34,796 bases of DNA, from IMG/VR virus record IMGVR_UViG_3300008107_000257, positions 1-34,796 of that record; one strand, written 5' to 3'. Shown piece by piece: positions 18,901 to 25,888 of the stretch. Below the pieces are notes generated by a model that saw nothing but the letters and a program-made list of their open reading frames with translations, was not told where the DNA came from and ran no database searches. The first letter of the stretch is position 1. Every line of letters begins with the position of its first letter. A program made the translations under genes and the position numbers. This stretch comes from a virus.

Positions 18901-21089
18901 GAGTTGACCAAAATAATGGTGATGTAATTGTTGGTAGAGATGGATATGCTCAATCATCATTTAGAGCACCAATATTCTATGATTCCGCTGATACCACATA
19001 CTATGTTGACCTTAATAGTAGTGCATATTTAAGAGGTCCTGTTAATACCGCAGGTGGGCATAGTACTTCATTATTTAGAGTAATAGCTAGGGCAAGTGAA
19101 ATGGGAACGGGTCAACAATCTCAACTTCAAATGTGGGTATCTGAACCTGGAAACACTTGGAATGATGGCGGATTTGGATTCAATGTTGACAACTCATATC
19201 ATGATGGTTCGGCTGCATACCATTTTAGTAGACCTAATACAAACTATGGGCAGGCTTATATGAGATTTACCACAGCCGGTCATACATATTTTTATAACAC
19301 AAATACTAGTGGTGGTAGGAGTACAAATATGGAAATGTACTCAAGTGGATATGTTTATGTAAATAACTATCTACAAGGTGGTAACTCATTAAGAGCACCT
19401 ATATTTTATGATAGCGATAATACTGGATATTATGTAAATCCAGCTGGAACAACTCAATTAAGTTATGTATTAGCAAACGATTGGTTTAGAGCGCAAGGTG
19501 GTACTGGTTTATATACACAAGACTATGGTTCACACTGGAGAACATCACTTCAATCATCTTATGGTACTTGGGAAACTTATGGATATGCTAGAAATGGTTG
19601 GGCTGGTATCAATATTATAGACCCATCTGGATATTGGAATCACTATATGCATGAAAGTGGTAATGGTGGTTTGTATCAACAAAACGGAAATGGTTGGGTA
19701 TGGTATTATAGTAGAGGAAATGATTGTTTAGGAATTGGGGACTCTTCAACTGTAGGTGGATATGCAGCAAGAATAAATAACTCATTGTATGTAAACTCAA
19801 CTTTGTATACTGGTGGTCCTGTTTATGGTACTATTTTCTATGATTCAAATGATAGTGGATACTACTTAGACCCTAATGGTGTTGACAACCAAGGTTTAAG
19901 AATGAGAGGTGGTACACTTCACGGACCTAACTGGAGTTGGGGTAAATATTTAAGAGTTGGTACTAATGGTAGAATTGATGGAAATCCATCTGTTGTAACT
20001 ACAAATGGTAACTTACACTTAGATTGTGAAAACGGATATGAAACATATATCAATCACTATTCTGGAAATAGAACATATACTTACGAATTAAGAAGTACAT
20101 TTATATACGATTACAATAATACTGGATATTATTGGAATGGTGATGGCACATCCAGAATGCTTACTATTGATGTAAACAATGCGTATTTGGGATTTTTTGA
20201 ACCTTGGGGAGTTGGTGGTAACTCGGGACAGGGAACTCGTGCGTATTCTATCTTCCAAGAAGGTGGAGGGTGGGGTTATCCTTATCCTGATTTAAGAATT
20301 GCATATCACACAGGTATTAAATTAGGTGCAAACGGACCATCATACGAAGGTGTTAGACTATACTCGGATTATGATATGAGTGGTATTCTAATTCAATTGA
20401 GTGGACCTTCAAACTATTCATTCTGGCACACATGGCAGAGATTGGAAGGATACCATGGTATTTATTCTGGATTAAACTCTGCACACTTCTATCCAAATAA
20501 TTCAACTTATGGTACATGGAGAGTTGATGGTACTAGAAGCGGATATGGTGGTATATTATTTGATGTAGGAAACACACCTGTATTGATGTTTGATGGTGGT
20601 GGTAATGGTGGTATCTATTATCAATCTGGTAGATGGATGTTCTATCATTATTTCCCATACAATTGTGTGGGTGTAAATACATCATCAACATCACCTTCGT
20701 ATGGTATGTATGTTTACAGAGGTATTTACGCTACTGAAAATATTGTGGCATACTCTGATAGACGTGCAAAAGAAAACATTGTAACTATTGATTCAGCATT
20801 GGATAAACTACTTCAAATGAGAGGTGTTTATTATAATAGAATAGCAGATGAAAATAAAGTAAGACAAATTGGTGTAATTGCTCAAGAGGTTAATGAGGTT
20901 ATTCCTGAAGCTGTAACATATTGTGATGTTAATGATGAATATGGTGTTTCTTATGGTAATTTAGCAGGTTTATTTATTGAATCTATAAAAGACCAACAAC
21001 AAATTATTGATAAGCAAGCTGAAGAAATAAATTTATTAAAAGATGAATTACAAAAAATTAAAGATTTAATACTTAATATTAAAGGATAA
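12969..21089 (+). CDS. Giant tail fibre with two Gly-X-Y rods and C-terminal S74 self-cleaving chaperone
   Basis: A 2,706-residue fibre. Residues 1-230 are fibre modules related to the first giant (FRGDGSGLFNI, SSSIIYATGSNKFGD). Residues 234-577 are a Gly-X-Y rod. Residues 580-696 form a globular insert (GVKYNFSTSTTDSDPG). Residues 697-895 are a second rod. Then come NLTFDGTTLAVTGNAT and YINTTTLNVGDNIITLNADI, a knob-like domain at ~1100-1158 (GAWKRIMDTTSY), and a Trp/Tyr-rich jelly-roll, lectin-like segment at ~1473-1613. About nine RAPIFYDSxDTxYYV units run from ~1300 to ~2400. Residues 2596-2706 are a peptidase S74 intramolecular chaperone: SDRRAKENI gives the S2596/K2601 dyad, followed by IGVIAQEVNEV and a terminal coiled coil. 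Cleavage before S2596 would release the folded trimer (family knowledge). The ATG at 12969 is chosen because the one at 12965 hits a stop at once. Confidence 0.88.
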   Translation: MEYLGGNPNGLNQLSSSLVALYVSGSRIVDFSSASLNVVGKITASGVQTYEIDSFGNLPLEVKSNTQITGSLSISSSITASLFRGDGSGLFNINADAIGDINQIKSGSATANISPNRGLVVNVPTSISGGLAVNGNSNITGSVVISQNLNVAGKITATELHTTFISSSIIYATGSNKFGDNVIDRQEITGSLNVSGSISVTGDSIPTDNTTNEVLVLNMTTGRISRRFAAATSGTSGTSGTSGTSGTSGTTGSAGTSGTSGTSGTSGTSGTSGSGGTSGTSGSGGTSGTSGSGGTSGTSGSGGTSGTSGTRGTSGTSGTSGSGGTSGSTGSSGTSGSGGTSGTSGTSGTSGTTGTGGSSGTSGTSGSTGSSGSSGTSGTSGTSGTSGSTGTAGTSGSAGSSGVSGTSGLTGSSGTGGSSGTSGTSGTSGSNGSSGSGGTSGTSGSGGISGAGGSAGTTGSAGSSGTSGTSGSSGTSGTSGTSGTSGIGGASGSSGTSGTSGTSGSSGTSGINGTSGTSGSTGTAGSTGTGGSSGTSGTSGTSGTSGTSGSSGTSGAQGSSGSAGTSGTSGTSGTSGQAGGVKYNFSTSTTDSDPGAGTLRYNNTSTGLISQIFIDNTDQSGVTQTTWFDTWDDSTTTSARGYIVLSSRDNGTINNIFVVTGAVTSAAGYYKIPVSYVSGVIPSTNGAQLVIDFSRTGNTGTAGSSGTSGTSGSTGSSGTTGSAGTSGSAGTSGSAGTSGSAGTSGSAGTSGSGGSSGTSGTSGSGGTSGTSGTGGTAGSSGTSGTSGTSGSGGTSGTSGTSGSGGTAGTSGTSGSGGTSGTSGSGGTSGTSGSGGTSGTSGTSGTRGTAGSGGTSGTSGTSGTSGTSGTSGTSGSGGTSGSGGTAGTSGSGGTSGLLALTGTTNNGVITLNGTAPNGTVEANLTFDGTTLAVTGNATISGDLTVSGTTTYINTTTLNVGDNIITLNADIGASTAPTENAGIEVKRGNASTVSFYWNESTDRWYADNTLQVNGNVVLSGTIDTGQGATEVYLMNQNLRTTDNVTFNQVTAGSFLGNATSATTATYINVQDTRAAASTPQTQNANQGVRFDFKQNSTNGLSDGGTYNGVMYFRKYGGSSDWSGGGANELGFTDNGNMWLRYGSGTSWGAWKRIMDTTSYAFAANMDQNVRTTDSPVFASINTGPGVTDVHLMNQNIRTTDNVTFANITGNNFILPQNPVGTTYGNGVSTTPPYMFSQTVGDNDGWRLYGETSATNAVRMVFELVDDLETAFTDQWAFRNKLTYGGYTARNEFQISGDGDAQARTSLRAPIFRDSDDTAFYVNPRSDSRMSGLRLDGIDNQASGTDAILWINKPNNNDWAMIVTGDLEYGIDMRMASGHSYAYRALKAGSEYYRVGTDMVYHDSSMRAPLFIDSTDTTYRIDGNDLSTLYRLRVGGAISTNTSNGANIFGMKSEGGKYITHNAFGQDGGYNWSSTTYVTSNSNSAAGNTTFRGPGSWEGHIEAGYITIDATKTYKISAWIRTVSGNPYCFLSYRQFYWDYSNPGNGGWGNPYYWTGVPPTSWTEYTMTIGPAGSGASYTHMSGVKFAQVGWLHNYLYSGYSGQAEIQGFRIEEVDNTLANNTTVLGDLYASRFIDNNDGSFLADPTGTSRFVNLTLTGQLNIPNNALINVNNEPDVWGARFRTTTSTSNLGSALKNIIWTGGGTSEGFAISGVGTGGYALEVRNDGIAWARSSFRAPEHFGDRFYDTGGTFLFRVGANSGNTRHINLSNSTSDPSDVGSSTGITSGQRGDGQPYYMFYVKSPYNNGNSTHTRMVVGWHTGVEIGGNPAYGGTRFMSDSPGVSTNEIMSIGRGDQNVRITNTLFAPYFADRDNTGYYLDLATVGTSINMAGSLNAATYYRPAILVNASGTSSSGGALGMQQVTGEGWTGIFVDYEPYTGWGLWHDNPNNMFAFTSESSTGQIRSFTVPSRQSGNRTAYEKFRVDQNNGDVIVGRDGYAQSSFRAPIFYDSADTTYYVDLNSSAYLRGPVNTAGGHSTSLFRVIARASEMGTGQQSQLQMWVSEPGNTWNDGGFGFNVDNSYHDGSAAYHFSRPNTNYGQAYMRFTTAGHTYFYNTNTSGGRSTNMEMYSSGYVYVNNYLQGGNSLRAPIFYDSDNTGYYVNPAGTTQLSYVLANDWFRAQGGTGLYTQDYGSHWRTSLQSSYGTWETYGYARNGWAGINIIDPSGYWNHYMHESGNGGLYQQNGNGWVWYYSRGNDCLGIGDSSTVGGYAARINNSLYVNSTLYTGGPVYGTIFYDSNDSGYYLDPNGVDNQGLRMRGGTLHGPNWSWGKYLRVGTNGRIDGNPSVVTTNGNLHLDCENGYETYINHYSGNRTYTYELRSTFIYDYNNTGYYWNGDGTSRMLTIDVNNAYLGFFEPWGVGGNSGQGTRAYSIFQEGGGWGYPYPDLRIAYHTGIKLGANGPSYEGVRLYSDYDMSGILIQLSGPSNYSFWHTWQRLEGYHGIYSGLNSAHFYPNNSTYGTWRVDGTRSGYGGILFDVGNTPVLMFDGGGNGGIYYQSGRWMFYHYFPYNCVGVNTSSTSPSYGMYVYRGIYATENIVAYSDRRAKENIVTIDSALDKLLQMRGVYYNRIADENKVRQIGVIAQEVNEVIPEAVTYCDVNDEYGVSYGNLAGLFIESIKDQQQIIDKQAEEINLLKDELQKIKDLILNIKG
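13668..14700 (+). repeat. Gly-X-Y rod repeat 1 of the second giant fibre
   Basis: About 344 residues of G-T-S, G-S-S, G-S-G and G-T-A triplets with almost no proline. DNA is very similar in unit composition to the rod in the first giant fibre, so the two genes offer long stretches for recombination or slippage. The frame is intact throughout. Confidence 0.9.
15057..15653 (+). repeat. Gly-X-Y rod repeat 2 of the second giant fibre
   Basis: About 199 residues of the same Gly-X-Y composition, separated from rod 1 by a 117-residue globular insert. Sub-blocks recur, such as GTSGSGGTSGTSGSGG and repeated GSAGTSGSAGTS. Confidence 0.9.
16870..20160 (+). repeat. Nine 'RAPIFYDSxDTxYYV' fibre-shaft repeats
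   Basis: Diverged coding repeats near 16875, 17178, 17840, 18160, 18540, 18960, 19390, 19816 and 20098, with a core of LRAPIFYDSDNTGYYVNP. Each is followed by a distinct 80-200-residue segment, so the shaft alternates a conserved linker with variable, aromatic-rich domains. The linker type is known from other phage fibres. The last unit leads into the S74 domain. Confidence 0.8.
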
Positions 21090-21093
21090 TAAT

Positions 21094-21525
21094 ATGGCAC
21101 TAATAAAAGATTATGAATTAGCAGGAACGGGACTTATTGTACCAAATGCATATCATGTAGTTACGAATGTATCAATTGAAAAAAGAACAGCGGATTTACC
21201 ACCTCCACCTGATACATCTAGAGCAGATGGATTAACAGTTAGAGATGATTCACCCGGTACTGAAGTTTATTGGGCAGCTGGATATGTAGCTACTATATCT
21301 GTTACTGTTTGGAAAGATAAAGCAGCAAGAGATTCTGATGCTAGACCGATTGGATTTGTTGGTGTAAATGCGGGAGATAACAAATATGGTATTAATATAG
21401 GTACACAAGGTATGGACCATTATTGTAGATTTATGTTAGAAGTTCCATCTGAATTAAATCATATTGAGCAAGCATATAGGCATTTATTAACTACTGATTA
21501 TTATAGCGGTTCTTTGGAAGATTAA
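21094..21525 (+). CDS. Conserved phage protein of unknown function
   Basis: 143 residues, starting 4 nt after the second giant fibre and so probably co-translated. Visible features are AGTGLIVPNAYHVVTNVSIEK, a short proline run (LPPPPD), a beta-rich GYVATISVTVWKDKAARD segment, and a His/Tyr-rich C-terminus (MDHYCRFMLEVP, IEQAYRHLLTT). No catalytic motif is seen. Its place at the end of the fibre cluster, just before the sheath unit, suggests a small virion or fibre-attachment protein (inference). Confidence 0.55.
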   Translation: MALIKDYELAGTGLIVPNAYHVVTNVSIEKRTADLPPPPDTSRADGLTVRDDSPGTEVYWAAGYVATISVTVWKDKAARDSDARPIGFVGVNAGDNKYGINIGTQGMDHYCRFMLEVPSELNHIEQAYRHLLTTDYYSGSLED

Positions 21526-21540
21526 AATAAAAAAAGTAAA

Positions 21541-21548
21541 TATTTATT
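21541..21548 (+). promoter_or_regulatory. TATTTATT element
   Basis: A one-mismatch version of the recurrent TATTTATA octamer, in the 37-nt gap and 14 nt before the ATG at 21563. This is the weakest of the set because of its mismatch and short distance. Confidence 0.25.
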
Positions 21549-21562
21549 AAAAATAAAATATT

Positions 21563-21958
21563 ATGGGATATACATACGACTGGAAATTAACAGGTATAAG
21601 AAAACAAAATACAGATACATTAGATAATGTAATTGTGAATACATATTGGAGATTAACAGGTGTTGATGAGACAGGACATTCTGGTAGTTTTACTGGAGCA
21701 ACTCCGCTGAGTTTGGATTCTGTTGATACAGCATCATTTACCACATACGAAGAACTTAGTGAAAATCAAGTTTTAGGATGGGTAAAAGATATTGTTAGTG
21801 GGTCTGGTCCATCTAATTATTGGAGTCATATTCAATCTCAAATAGAGAAAGATATTAATGTACACAAATATAATAGAGTAATGGTAATGGAAAATGATTT
21901 ACCTTGGGCAGAAACTTCTGGTAGTAATTCATACGGAGTAAATCCATTACCAGTATAA
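21563..21958 (+). CDS. Conserved T4-like phage protein of unknown function
   Basis: 131 residues. The N-terminal half is beta-rich (YTYDWKLTGIRKQ, VIVNTYWRLTGVDETGHSG). The middle has FTTYEELSENQVLGWVKDIV, and the C-terminal part is helical (SHIQSQIEKDIN). The pattern of two W-[KR]-LTG strands followed by FxxYExLxExxVLGWVK is, from memory, conserved in T4-like phages of aquatic bacteria, where it remains uncharacterised. It lies between the fibre cluster and the sheath gene and is followed by a stem-loop terminator, so it may be a single-gene unit. Confidence 0.6.
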   Translation: MGYTYDWKLTGIRKQNTDTLDNVIVNTYWRLTGVDETGHSGSFTGATPLSLDSVDTASFTTYEELSENQVLGWVKDIVSGSGPSNYWSHIQSQIEKDINVHKYNRVMVMENDLPWAETSGSNSYGVNPLPV

Positions 21959-21984
21959 TAAAATACCTAAATTTTCAACTTTAT

Positions 21985-22022
21985 AAATATCCAAAGCATT
22001 ATATTATGTTTTGGATATTTTT
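21985..22022 (+). terminator. AT-rich stem-loop terminator before the sheath gene
   Basis: A perfect 11-bp inverted repeat AAATATCCAAA (21985-21995) and TTTGGATATTT (22010-22020) with a 14-nt loop, running into TTTTT at 22018-22022. GC is low, so strength is uncertain. An overlapping TATAAATA at 21982-21989 matches the T4 late box by sequence. Confidence 0.55.
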
Positions 22023-22026
22023 GTTA

Positions 22027-22034
22027 TATTTATA
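22027..22034 (+). promoter_or_regulatory. TATTTATA element upstream of the tail sheath gene
   Basis: An exact copy of the recurrent octamer directly after the stem-loop, 54 nt before the sheath ATG at 22089. The position between terminator and coding start fits a promoter with an A-rich untranslated leader. Confidence 0.4.
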
Positions 22035-22088
22035 TGTGTATTTCATAACTAGCAAATACAAACTTAAAATACAAATTGTAGAAATAAA

Positions 22089-24416
22089 ATGGCAGAAAGA
22101 ATCGTATCACCTGGCGTATTCACAAGAGAAAATGACCTTTCCTTCTTAGCGCAAGGAATTGGTGAAATTGGAGCAGCATTTATAGGACCTTTTAAGCAAG
22201 GACCTGCATTTGTTCCAACTATTGTTAGAACGCAATCAGAGTTTGAAGAAATCTTCGGAACTCCTGATGGAACTTATTATACTGAACACGCAGTTCAAAA
22301 CTATTTAAGAGAAGCTGGAACAGCAACAATCGTAAGGGTTGGTGGTATTGGTGGTTACACCCAAGCTGCACCTTTTGGTATTTTTGCATCTGGTTCATCT
22401 AACCAAAGTTTAGGTACTAAACTGATTGGAGTACTATACTCAACTCAAGTTGGAGATGAAGGTGTTGGATTTGCATCATCTACAATAACTAGCAACGATG
22501 CAGTTGATGGTTCATTTGTTATTAATGACCTAACTACTGGTGTTGATGTATCTGCATCGATTCTACCAACAGCTACTAATGATTTAGCAGATGTATTTGG
22601 AGAATCTCCGTTTGGAGCAAAAGCTGGTTATGCATACACTTACTTTGAAAACATTGCAGCTTTATATACTGGTTCTTTAGGAAACAACATTGTAGTATCT
22701 ACTAATGCATTACCATCTCAAGTATATGGTGATGTTAAAACTGCAAAAACTCCGTATGTTAAATCTCAATTAATTAGTGGTGAAAGATATGACCTTTTCC
22801 GTTTTGTAACTTTAGGGCATGGTACATTATATAATACTAAATTTAAAATTGGTATCTCTAATGTAAAAGCAGCTGGTGAAGATGGTTCAACTGATTATGC
22901 AACATTTACTGTAACAGTTCGTTCATTCGCTGATACTGATAAGAGAAAGAGTGTTATTGAGACATTTAACAATGTAAACTTAGACCCTGCTTCTCCTAAC
23001 TATATTGCTAAGAGAATTGGTGATAGATGGAATGAAATTGCAGCCGATGGTAAAATAACTGAAAATGGCGATTATACAAACAGATCAAAATTTGTAAGAG
23101 TTGAAATGGCTCAAAATAGTGTTGGAAATCCAATTTCAGCAGCACCATTTGGACATGGAGCATATACAAACCCAATTACTGCAACAGATGATACAGAAGC
23201 ACAACAAATACCAGCAGTAGTTTATCAAACTGGTTCATTGGGTAATACATCATCATCTCCATTATACTTTAGTGGATTTGATTTTGAAACAATTGGCGTA
23301 GCAGGTGATAATAGAGAATATTTAAAACCAATTCCTGAAAGTGCACAAATTGGAGCAAACCAAGTATTTGCGTTTGATTCTAATGGTGGATTAAGTGTAG
23401 GAGCTTTATCTGGTTCTACATCAAGTGATATGGTTAAAAGACAATTCGTTCTTGGATTCCAAGAAGGTTTTGATGGATTAAACCCAACGGTAAAGGCTAA
23501 CTTAGGTTTAGATATAGAAGCAGCAAACACACAAGGTTTTAACTGCGCAAATGCAGGAACAACAGGTACACAGGCATATACTAAAGCAATTAACGCTATA
23601 TCAAACGCAGATGAATATGATATTAACTTAGTTGTAACTCCTGGTATCATCCGTTCTTTACACCCAACTATCACCAATAGAGTAATTGATATGGTTGAGG
23701 ATAGACAAGATTGTTTCTATATCGCTGATTTTGTTGAAGCAGATGCATCTATAACTGAAGTAACTGAAAAAGCAAATGAAGTGGATTCTAACTATGTAGC
23801 AACTTACTACCCTTGGCTTAAGACAGTAGATGCTAATACAAACAAATTAATATCAGTTCCACCATCAGTATTGATGCCGGCTGTATTCGCTTCTAACGAT
23901 AGATTAGCAGCTGAATGGTTCGCACCTGCTGGTTTAAATAGAGGTGGTATCATTGGAGCAGTTAGTGTATTGAATAGATTAACACACTCTGAAAGAGATA
24001 CTTTATATGAGAACAAAGTAAACCCAATTGCAGCATTCCCTGGACAAGGTATTGTAGCATTCGGACAGAAGACATTACAAGATAAGGCTTCAGCATTAGA
24101 TAGAATCAACGTAAGAAGATTACTTATCACTGTTAAGAAGTTCATAGCTTCAACATCTCGTTTCTTAGTGTTCGAACAAAACACAGCAACAACTCGTTCA
24201 AGATTCTTAAATACTGTAAACCCTTACTTAGAAGCAATTCAACAAAGACAAGGACTTTACGCATTTAGAGTTGTAATGGATGAATCTAACAACACACCTG
24301 ATGTTATCGATAGAAACATTATGGCTGGACAGATTTTCTTACAACCGGCTAAGACAGCTGAATTCATCGTAATTGACTTCAACATCTTACCAACTGGAGC
24401 AAGTTTTAACGCTTAA
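22089..24416 (+). CDS. Contractile tail sheath protein (gp18-like)
   Basis: 775 residues, longer than T4 gp18 (about 660). The N-terminus MAERIVSPGVFTRENDLSFL is typical of sheath subunits, followed by GAAFIGPFKQGPAFVPTIVRTQSEFEEIFG. The C-terminal third has the conserved sheath core: WFAPAGLNRGGI, RDTLYENKVNPIAAFPGQGIV, FGQKTLQDKASALDRINVRR and a closing TAEFIVIDFNILPTGASF. The middle (~100-450) is the family's variable outer protrusion. Sheath subunits form the outer contractile cylinder round the tail tube, which establishes a myovirus-type tail. It sits behind its own candidate promoter and the tube gene follows 53 nt later, as in T4-like phages. Confidence 0.95.
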   Translation: MAERIVSPGVFTRENDLSFLAQGIGEIGAAFIGPFKQGPAFVPTIVRTQSEFEEIFGTPDGTYYTEHAVQNYLREAGTATIVRVGGIGGYTQAAPFGIFASGSSNQSLGTKLIGVLYSTQVGDEGVGFASSTITSNDAVDGSFVINDLTTGVDVSASILPTATNDLADVFGESPFGAKAGYAYTYFENIAALYTGSLGNNIVVSTNALPSQVYGDVKTAKTPYVKSQLISGERYDLFRFVTLGHGTLYNTKFKIGISNVKAAGEDGSTDYATFTVTVRSFADTDKRKSVIETFNNVNLDPASPNYIAKRIGDRWNEIAADGKITENGDYTNRSKFVRVEMAQNSVGNPISAAPFGHGAYTNPITATDDTEAQQIPAVVYQTGSLGNTSSSPLYFSGFDFETIGVAGDNREYLKPIPESAQIGANQVFAFDSNGGLSVGALSGSTSSDMVKRQFVLGFQEGFDGLNPTVKANLGLDIEAANTQGFNCANAGTTGTQAYTKAINAISNADEYDINLVVTPGIIRSLHPTITNRVIDMVEDRQDCFYIADFVEADASITEVTEKANEVDSNYVATYYPWLKTVDANTNKLISVPPSVLMPAVFASNDRLAAEWFAPAGLNRGGIIGAVSVLNRLTHSERDTLYENKVNPIAAFPGQGIVAFGQKTLQDKASALDRINVRRLLITVKKFIASTSRFLVFEQNTATTRSRFLNTVNPYLEAIQQRQGLYAFRVVMDESNNTPDVIDRNIMAGQIFLQPAKTAEFIVIDFNILPTGASFNA

Positions 24417-24437
24417 TACGAATTTAAGGTAACTTGA

Positions 24438-24445
24438 TATTTATT
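24438..24445 (+). promoter_or_regulatory. TATTTATT element upstream of the tail tube gene
   Basis: A one-mismatch copy of the recurrent octamer, 24 nt before the ATG at 24470. The gap also carries AAAAGGATAA, a weak Shine-Dalgarno-like AGGA about 8 nt before the start. Confidence 0.3.
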
Positions 24446-24469
24446 AATATAAAATAAAAGGATAATAAA

Positions 24470-24958
24470 ATGGCAGAAATACTAGAGTTTGATAAGATGT
24501 TCTATACGAACTTCGAACCTAAGATGAAAAATAGATATGTGATGGAAATCGATGGAATTCCTTCATATATGGTTAAAGCGGCAGCTAGACCTTCAATTAA
24601 CTTTGAACCAATTGTGTTAGACCACATTAACATTAAAAGAAAGTTACAAGGTAAGGGTGAGTGGCAAGATATAACTGTAACACTTTATGACCCAATTGTT
24701 CCTTCTGGAGCACAAGCGGTAATGGAGTGGGTACGTTTAGGACACGAATCAATTACTGGTAGACGTGGATACGCAGATTTCTATAAAAAAGATATTGATT
24801 TCTATATGCTAGGTCCTGTTGGTGATAAAATCGAACAATGGAAGTTGAAAGGTGCATTTATTGTATCTGCAAACTTTGGTGATGTTTCATTTGATTCAAA
24901 TGAAGTAGCAACTATTGAATTATCATTAGCTTACGATTACGCTATACTTGAATTCTAA
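24470..24958 (+). CDS. Tail tube protein (gp19-like)
   Basis: 162 residues, almost the same size as T4 gp19 (163). Features are KNRYVMEIDGIPSYMVKAAA, then INIKRKLQGKGEWQDITVTLYDPI, VMEWVRLGH and a C-terminal ANFGDVSFDSNEVATIELSL strand pair, all typical of phage tail tube subunits, whose hexameric rings stack inside the sheath. It directly follows the sheath gene and is closed by a strong stem-loop, which would allow independent high-level expression. Confidence 0.92.
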   Translation: MAEILEFDKMFYTNFEPKMKNRYVMEIDGIPSYMVKAAARPSINFEPIVLDHINIKRKLQGKGEWQDITVTLYDPIVPSGAQAVMEWVRLGHESITGRRGYADFYKKDIDFYMLGPVGDKIEQWKLKGAFIVSANFGDVSFDSNEVATIELSLAYDYAILEF

Positions 24959-24987
24959 AATATTCCTTACGGAAGCTACCGAAGGAC

Positions 24988-25019
24988 AACCCTCATCAGA
25001 AATGGTGGGGGTTTTTTTA
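24988..25019 (+). terminator. Rho-independent terminator after the tail tube gene
   Basis: A 10-bp stem AACCCTCATC (24988-24997) with GGTGGGGGTT (25004-25013), including two G-U pairs, with loop AGAAAT, followed by a T-run to 25019. It is among the most GC-rich non-coding segments in the window. Confidence 0.85.
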
Positions 25020-25042
25020 TTTCCAATTTTTTTATTTTTATG

Positions 25043-25050
25043 TATTTATA
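25043..25050 (+). promoter_or_regulatory. TATTTATA element upstream of the gp26-like gene
   Basis: An exact copy of the recurrent octamer between the tube terminator and the ATG at 25079, 28 nt before the start. Location after a terminator and before the next gene supports a promoter role. Confidence 0.4.
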
Positions 25051-25078
25051 TATACAAACTTAAAAAAGATATAAAGTT

Positions 25079-25888
25079 ATGGCAGAAGTTAATATTGCAA
25101 AAGAAACCCCTATACAGGGTGAAAGGAATAAATTTGATTTTCCTACGGAAGTAATTGAATTACCATCAAAAGGATTAGTATATCCAGAAGGACATCCTCT
25201 TAGAAAAGGTACTTGTGAGTTAAAGTATATGACAGCAAGAGAAGAAGATATTCTTGCAAACACAAACCTAATTAAGAAAGGTATTGTATTGGATAAATTA
25301 TTTGAATCAGTAGTTGTTGAATCTGGTGTTAATCCAAATGATATTTTAATTGGTGATAAAAACGCTATTTTAATGGCAACTCGTATTTTAGGATATGGCG
25401 CCGATTATAAAATAGAAATAACAGACCCATTTAGTGGACAAAAACAAGAAGTAGTTATTGATTTAGGTAAAGTACAAACTAAAGATTTTGATGAATCCAT
25501 TTTGAATTCAACAAATAGATATACTTTTAAGTTACCAACAATGGGTACTGAACTTGTTTTTAAATTACTAACACATGGTGATGAACAAGAAATAACTAGA
25601 GAAGTACAAGCTTTAGAAAAATTAAATAAGAATTCAGGCGCTTCATTTGATGTAACAACTCGTTTAAAATATATGATTGTTTCGGTTAATGGTAATGAAG
25701 ATAGAGGATTTGTAAACAAATGGATAACTAACTCATTTTTAGCAAAAGATACTAAATCATTTAGAGCTTATGTTAAACAACTTTCACCTGATTTGGATAT
25801 GAAATTCCAATTTGTATCAGATGCTACTGGCGAGACGGAGGCGCTGGACATACCATTTGGGATTAACTTTTTTTACCCTTCCAACTGA
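25079..25888 (+). CDS. gp26-like baseplate/tail assembly protein
   Basis: 269 residues. Near residue 23 it shows the pattern EVIELPSKGLVYPEGHPLRKG, followed by ELKYMTAREEDILANTNLIKKGIVLDKLFE. From memory this is the signature of the T4 gp26-type baseplate family (T4_baseplate). The rest is mixed alpha/beta: ILMATRILGYGADYKIEITDP, FKLPTMGTELVFKLLTHGDEQE and VTTRLKYMIVSVNG. It sits between tail tube and tape measure, the classical place of a tail assembly chaperone. The frame ends FFYPSN just after a T7 run, where an overlapping frame carries a further conserved-looking segment. It probably has a short form (this ORF) and a long form by frameshift. Confidence 0.75.
   Translation: MAEVNIAKETPIQGERNKFDFPTEVIELPSKGLVYPEGHPLRKGTCELKYMTAREEDILANTNLIKKGIVLDKLFESVVVESGVNPNDILIGDKNAILMATRILGYGADYKIEITDPFSGQKQEVVIDLGKVQTKDFDESILNSTNRYTFKLPTMGTELVFKLLTHGDEQEITREVQALEKLNKNSGASFDVTTRLKYMIVSVNGNEDRGFVNKWITNSFLAKDTKSFRAYVKQLSPDLDMKFQFVSDATGETEALDIPFGINFFYPSN

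Noticed and set aside
22015-22022. TATTTTTG as a host-type -7 promoter box before the sheath gene
   Set aside because: It matches TAnnTTTG, but it lies in the 3' arm and T-run of a stem-loop, and no TTTG was found about 20 nt upstream.
24948-25154. Small plus-strand frame overlapping the tube gene end and terminator
   Set aside because: It translates through the rho-independent terminator and into the gp26-like start; the hydrophobic part is just T-rich non-coding DNA.
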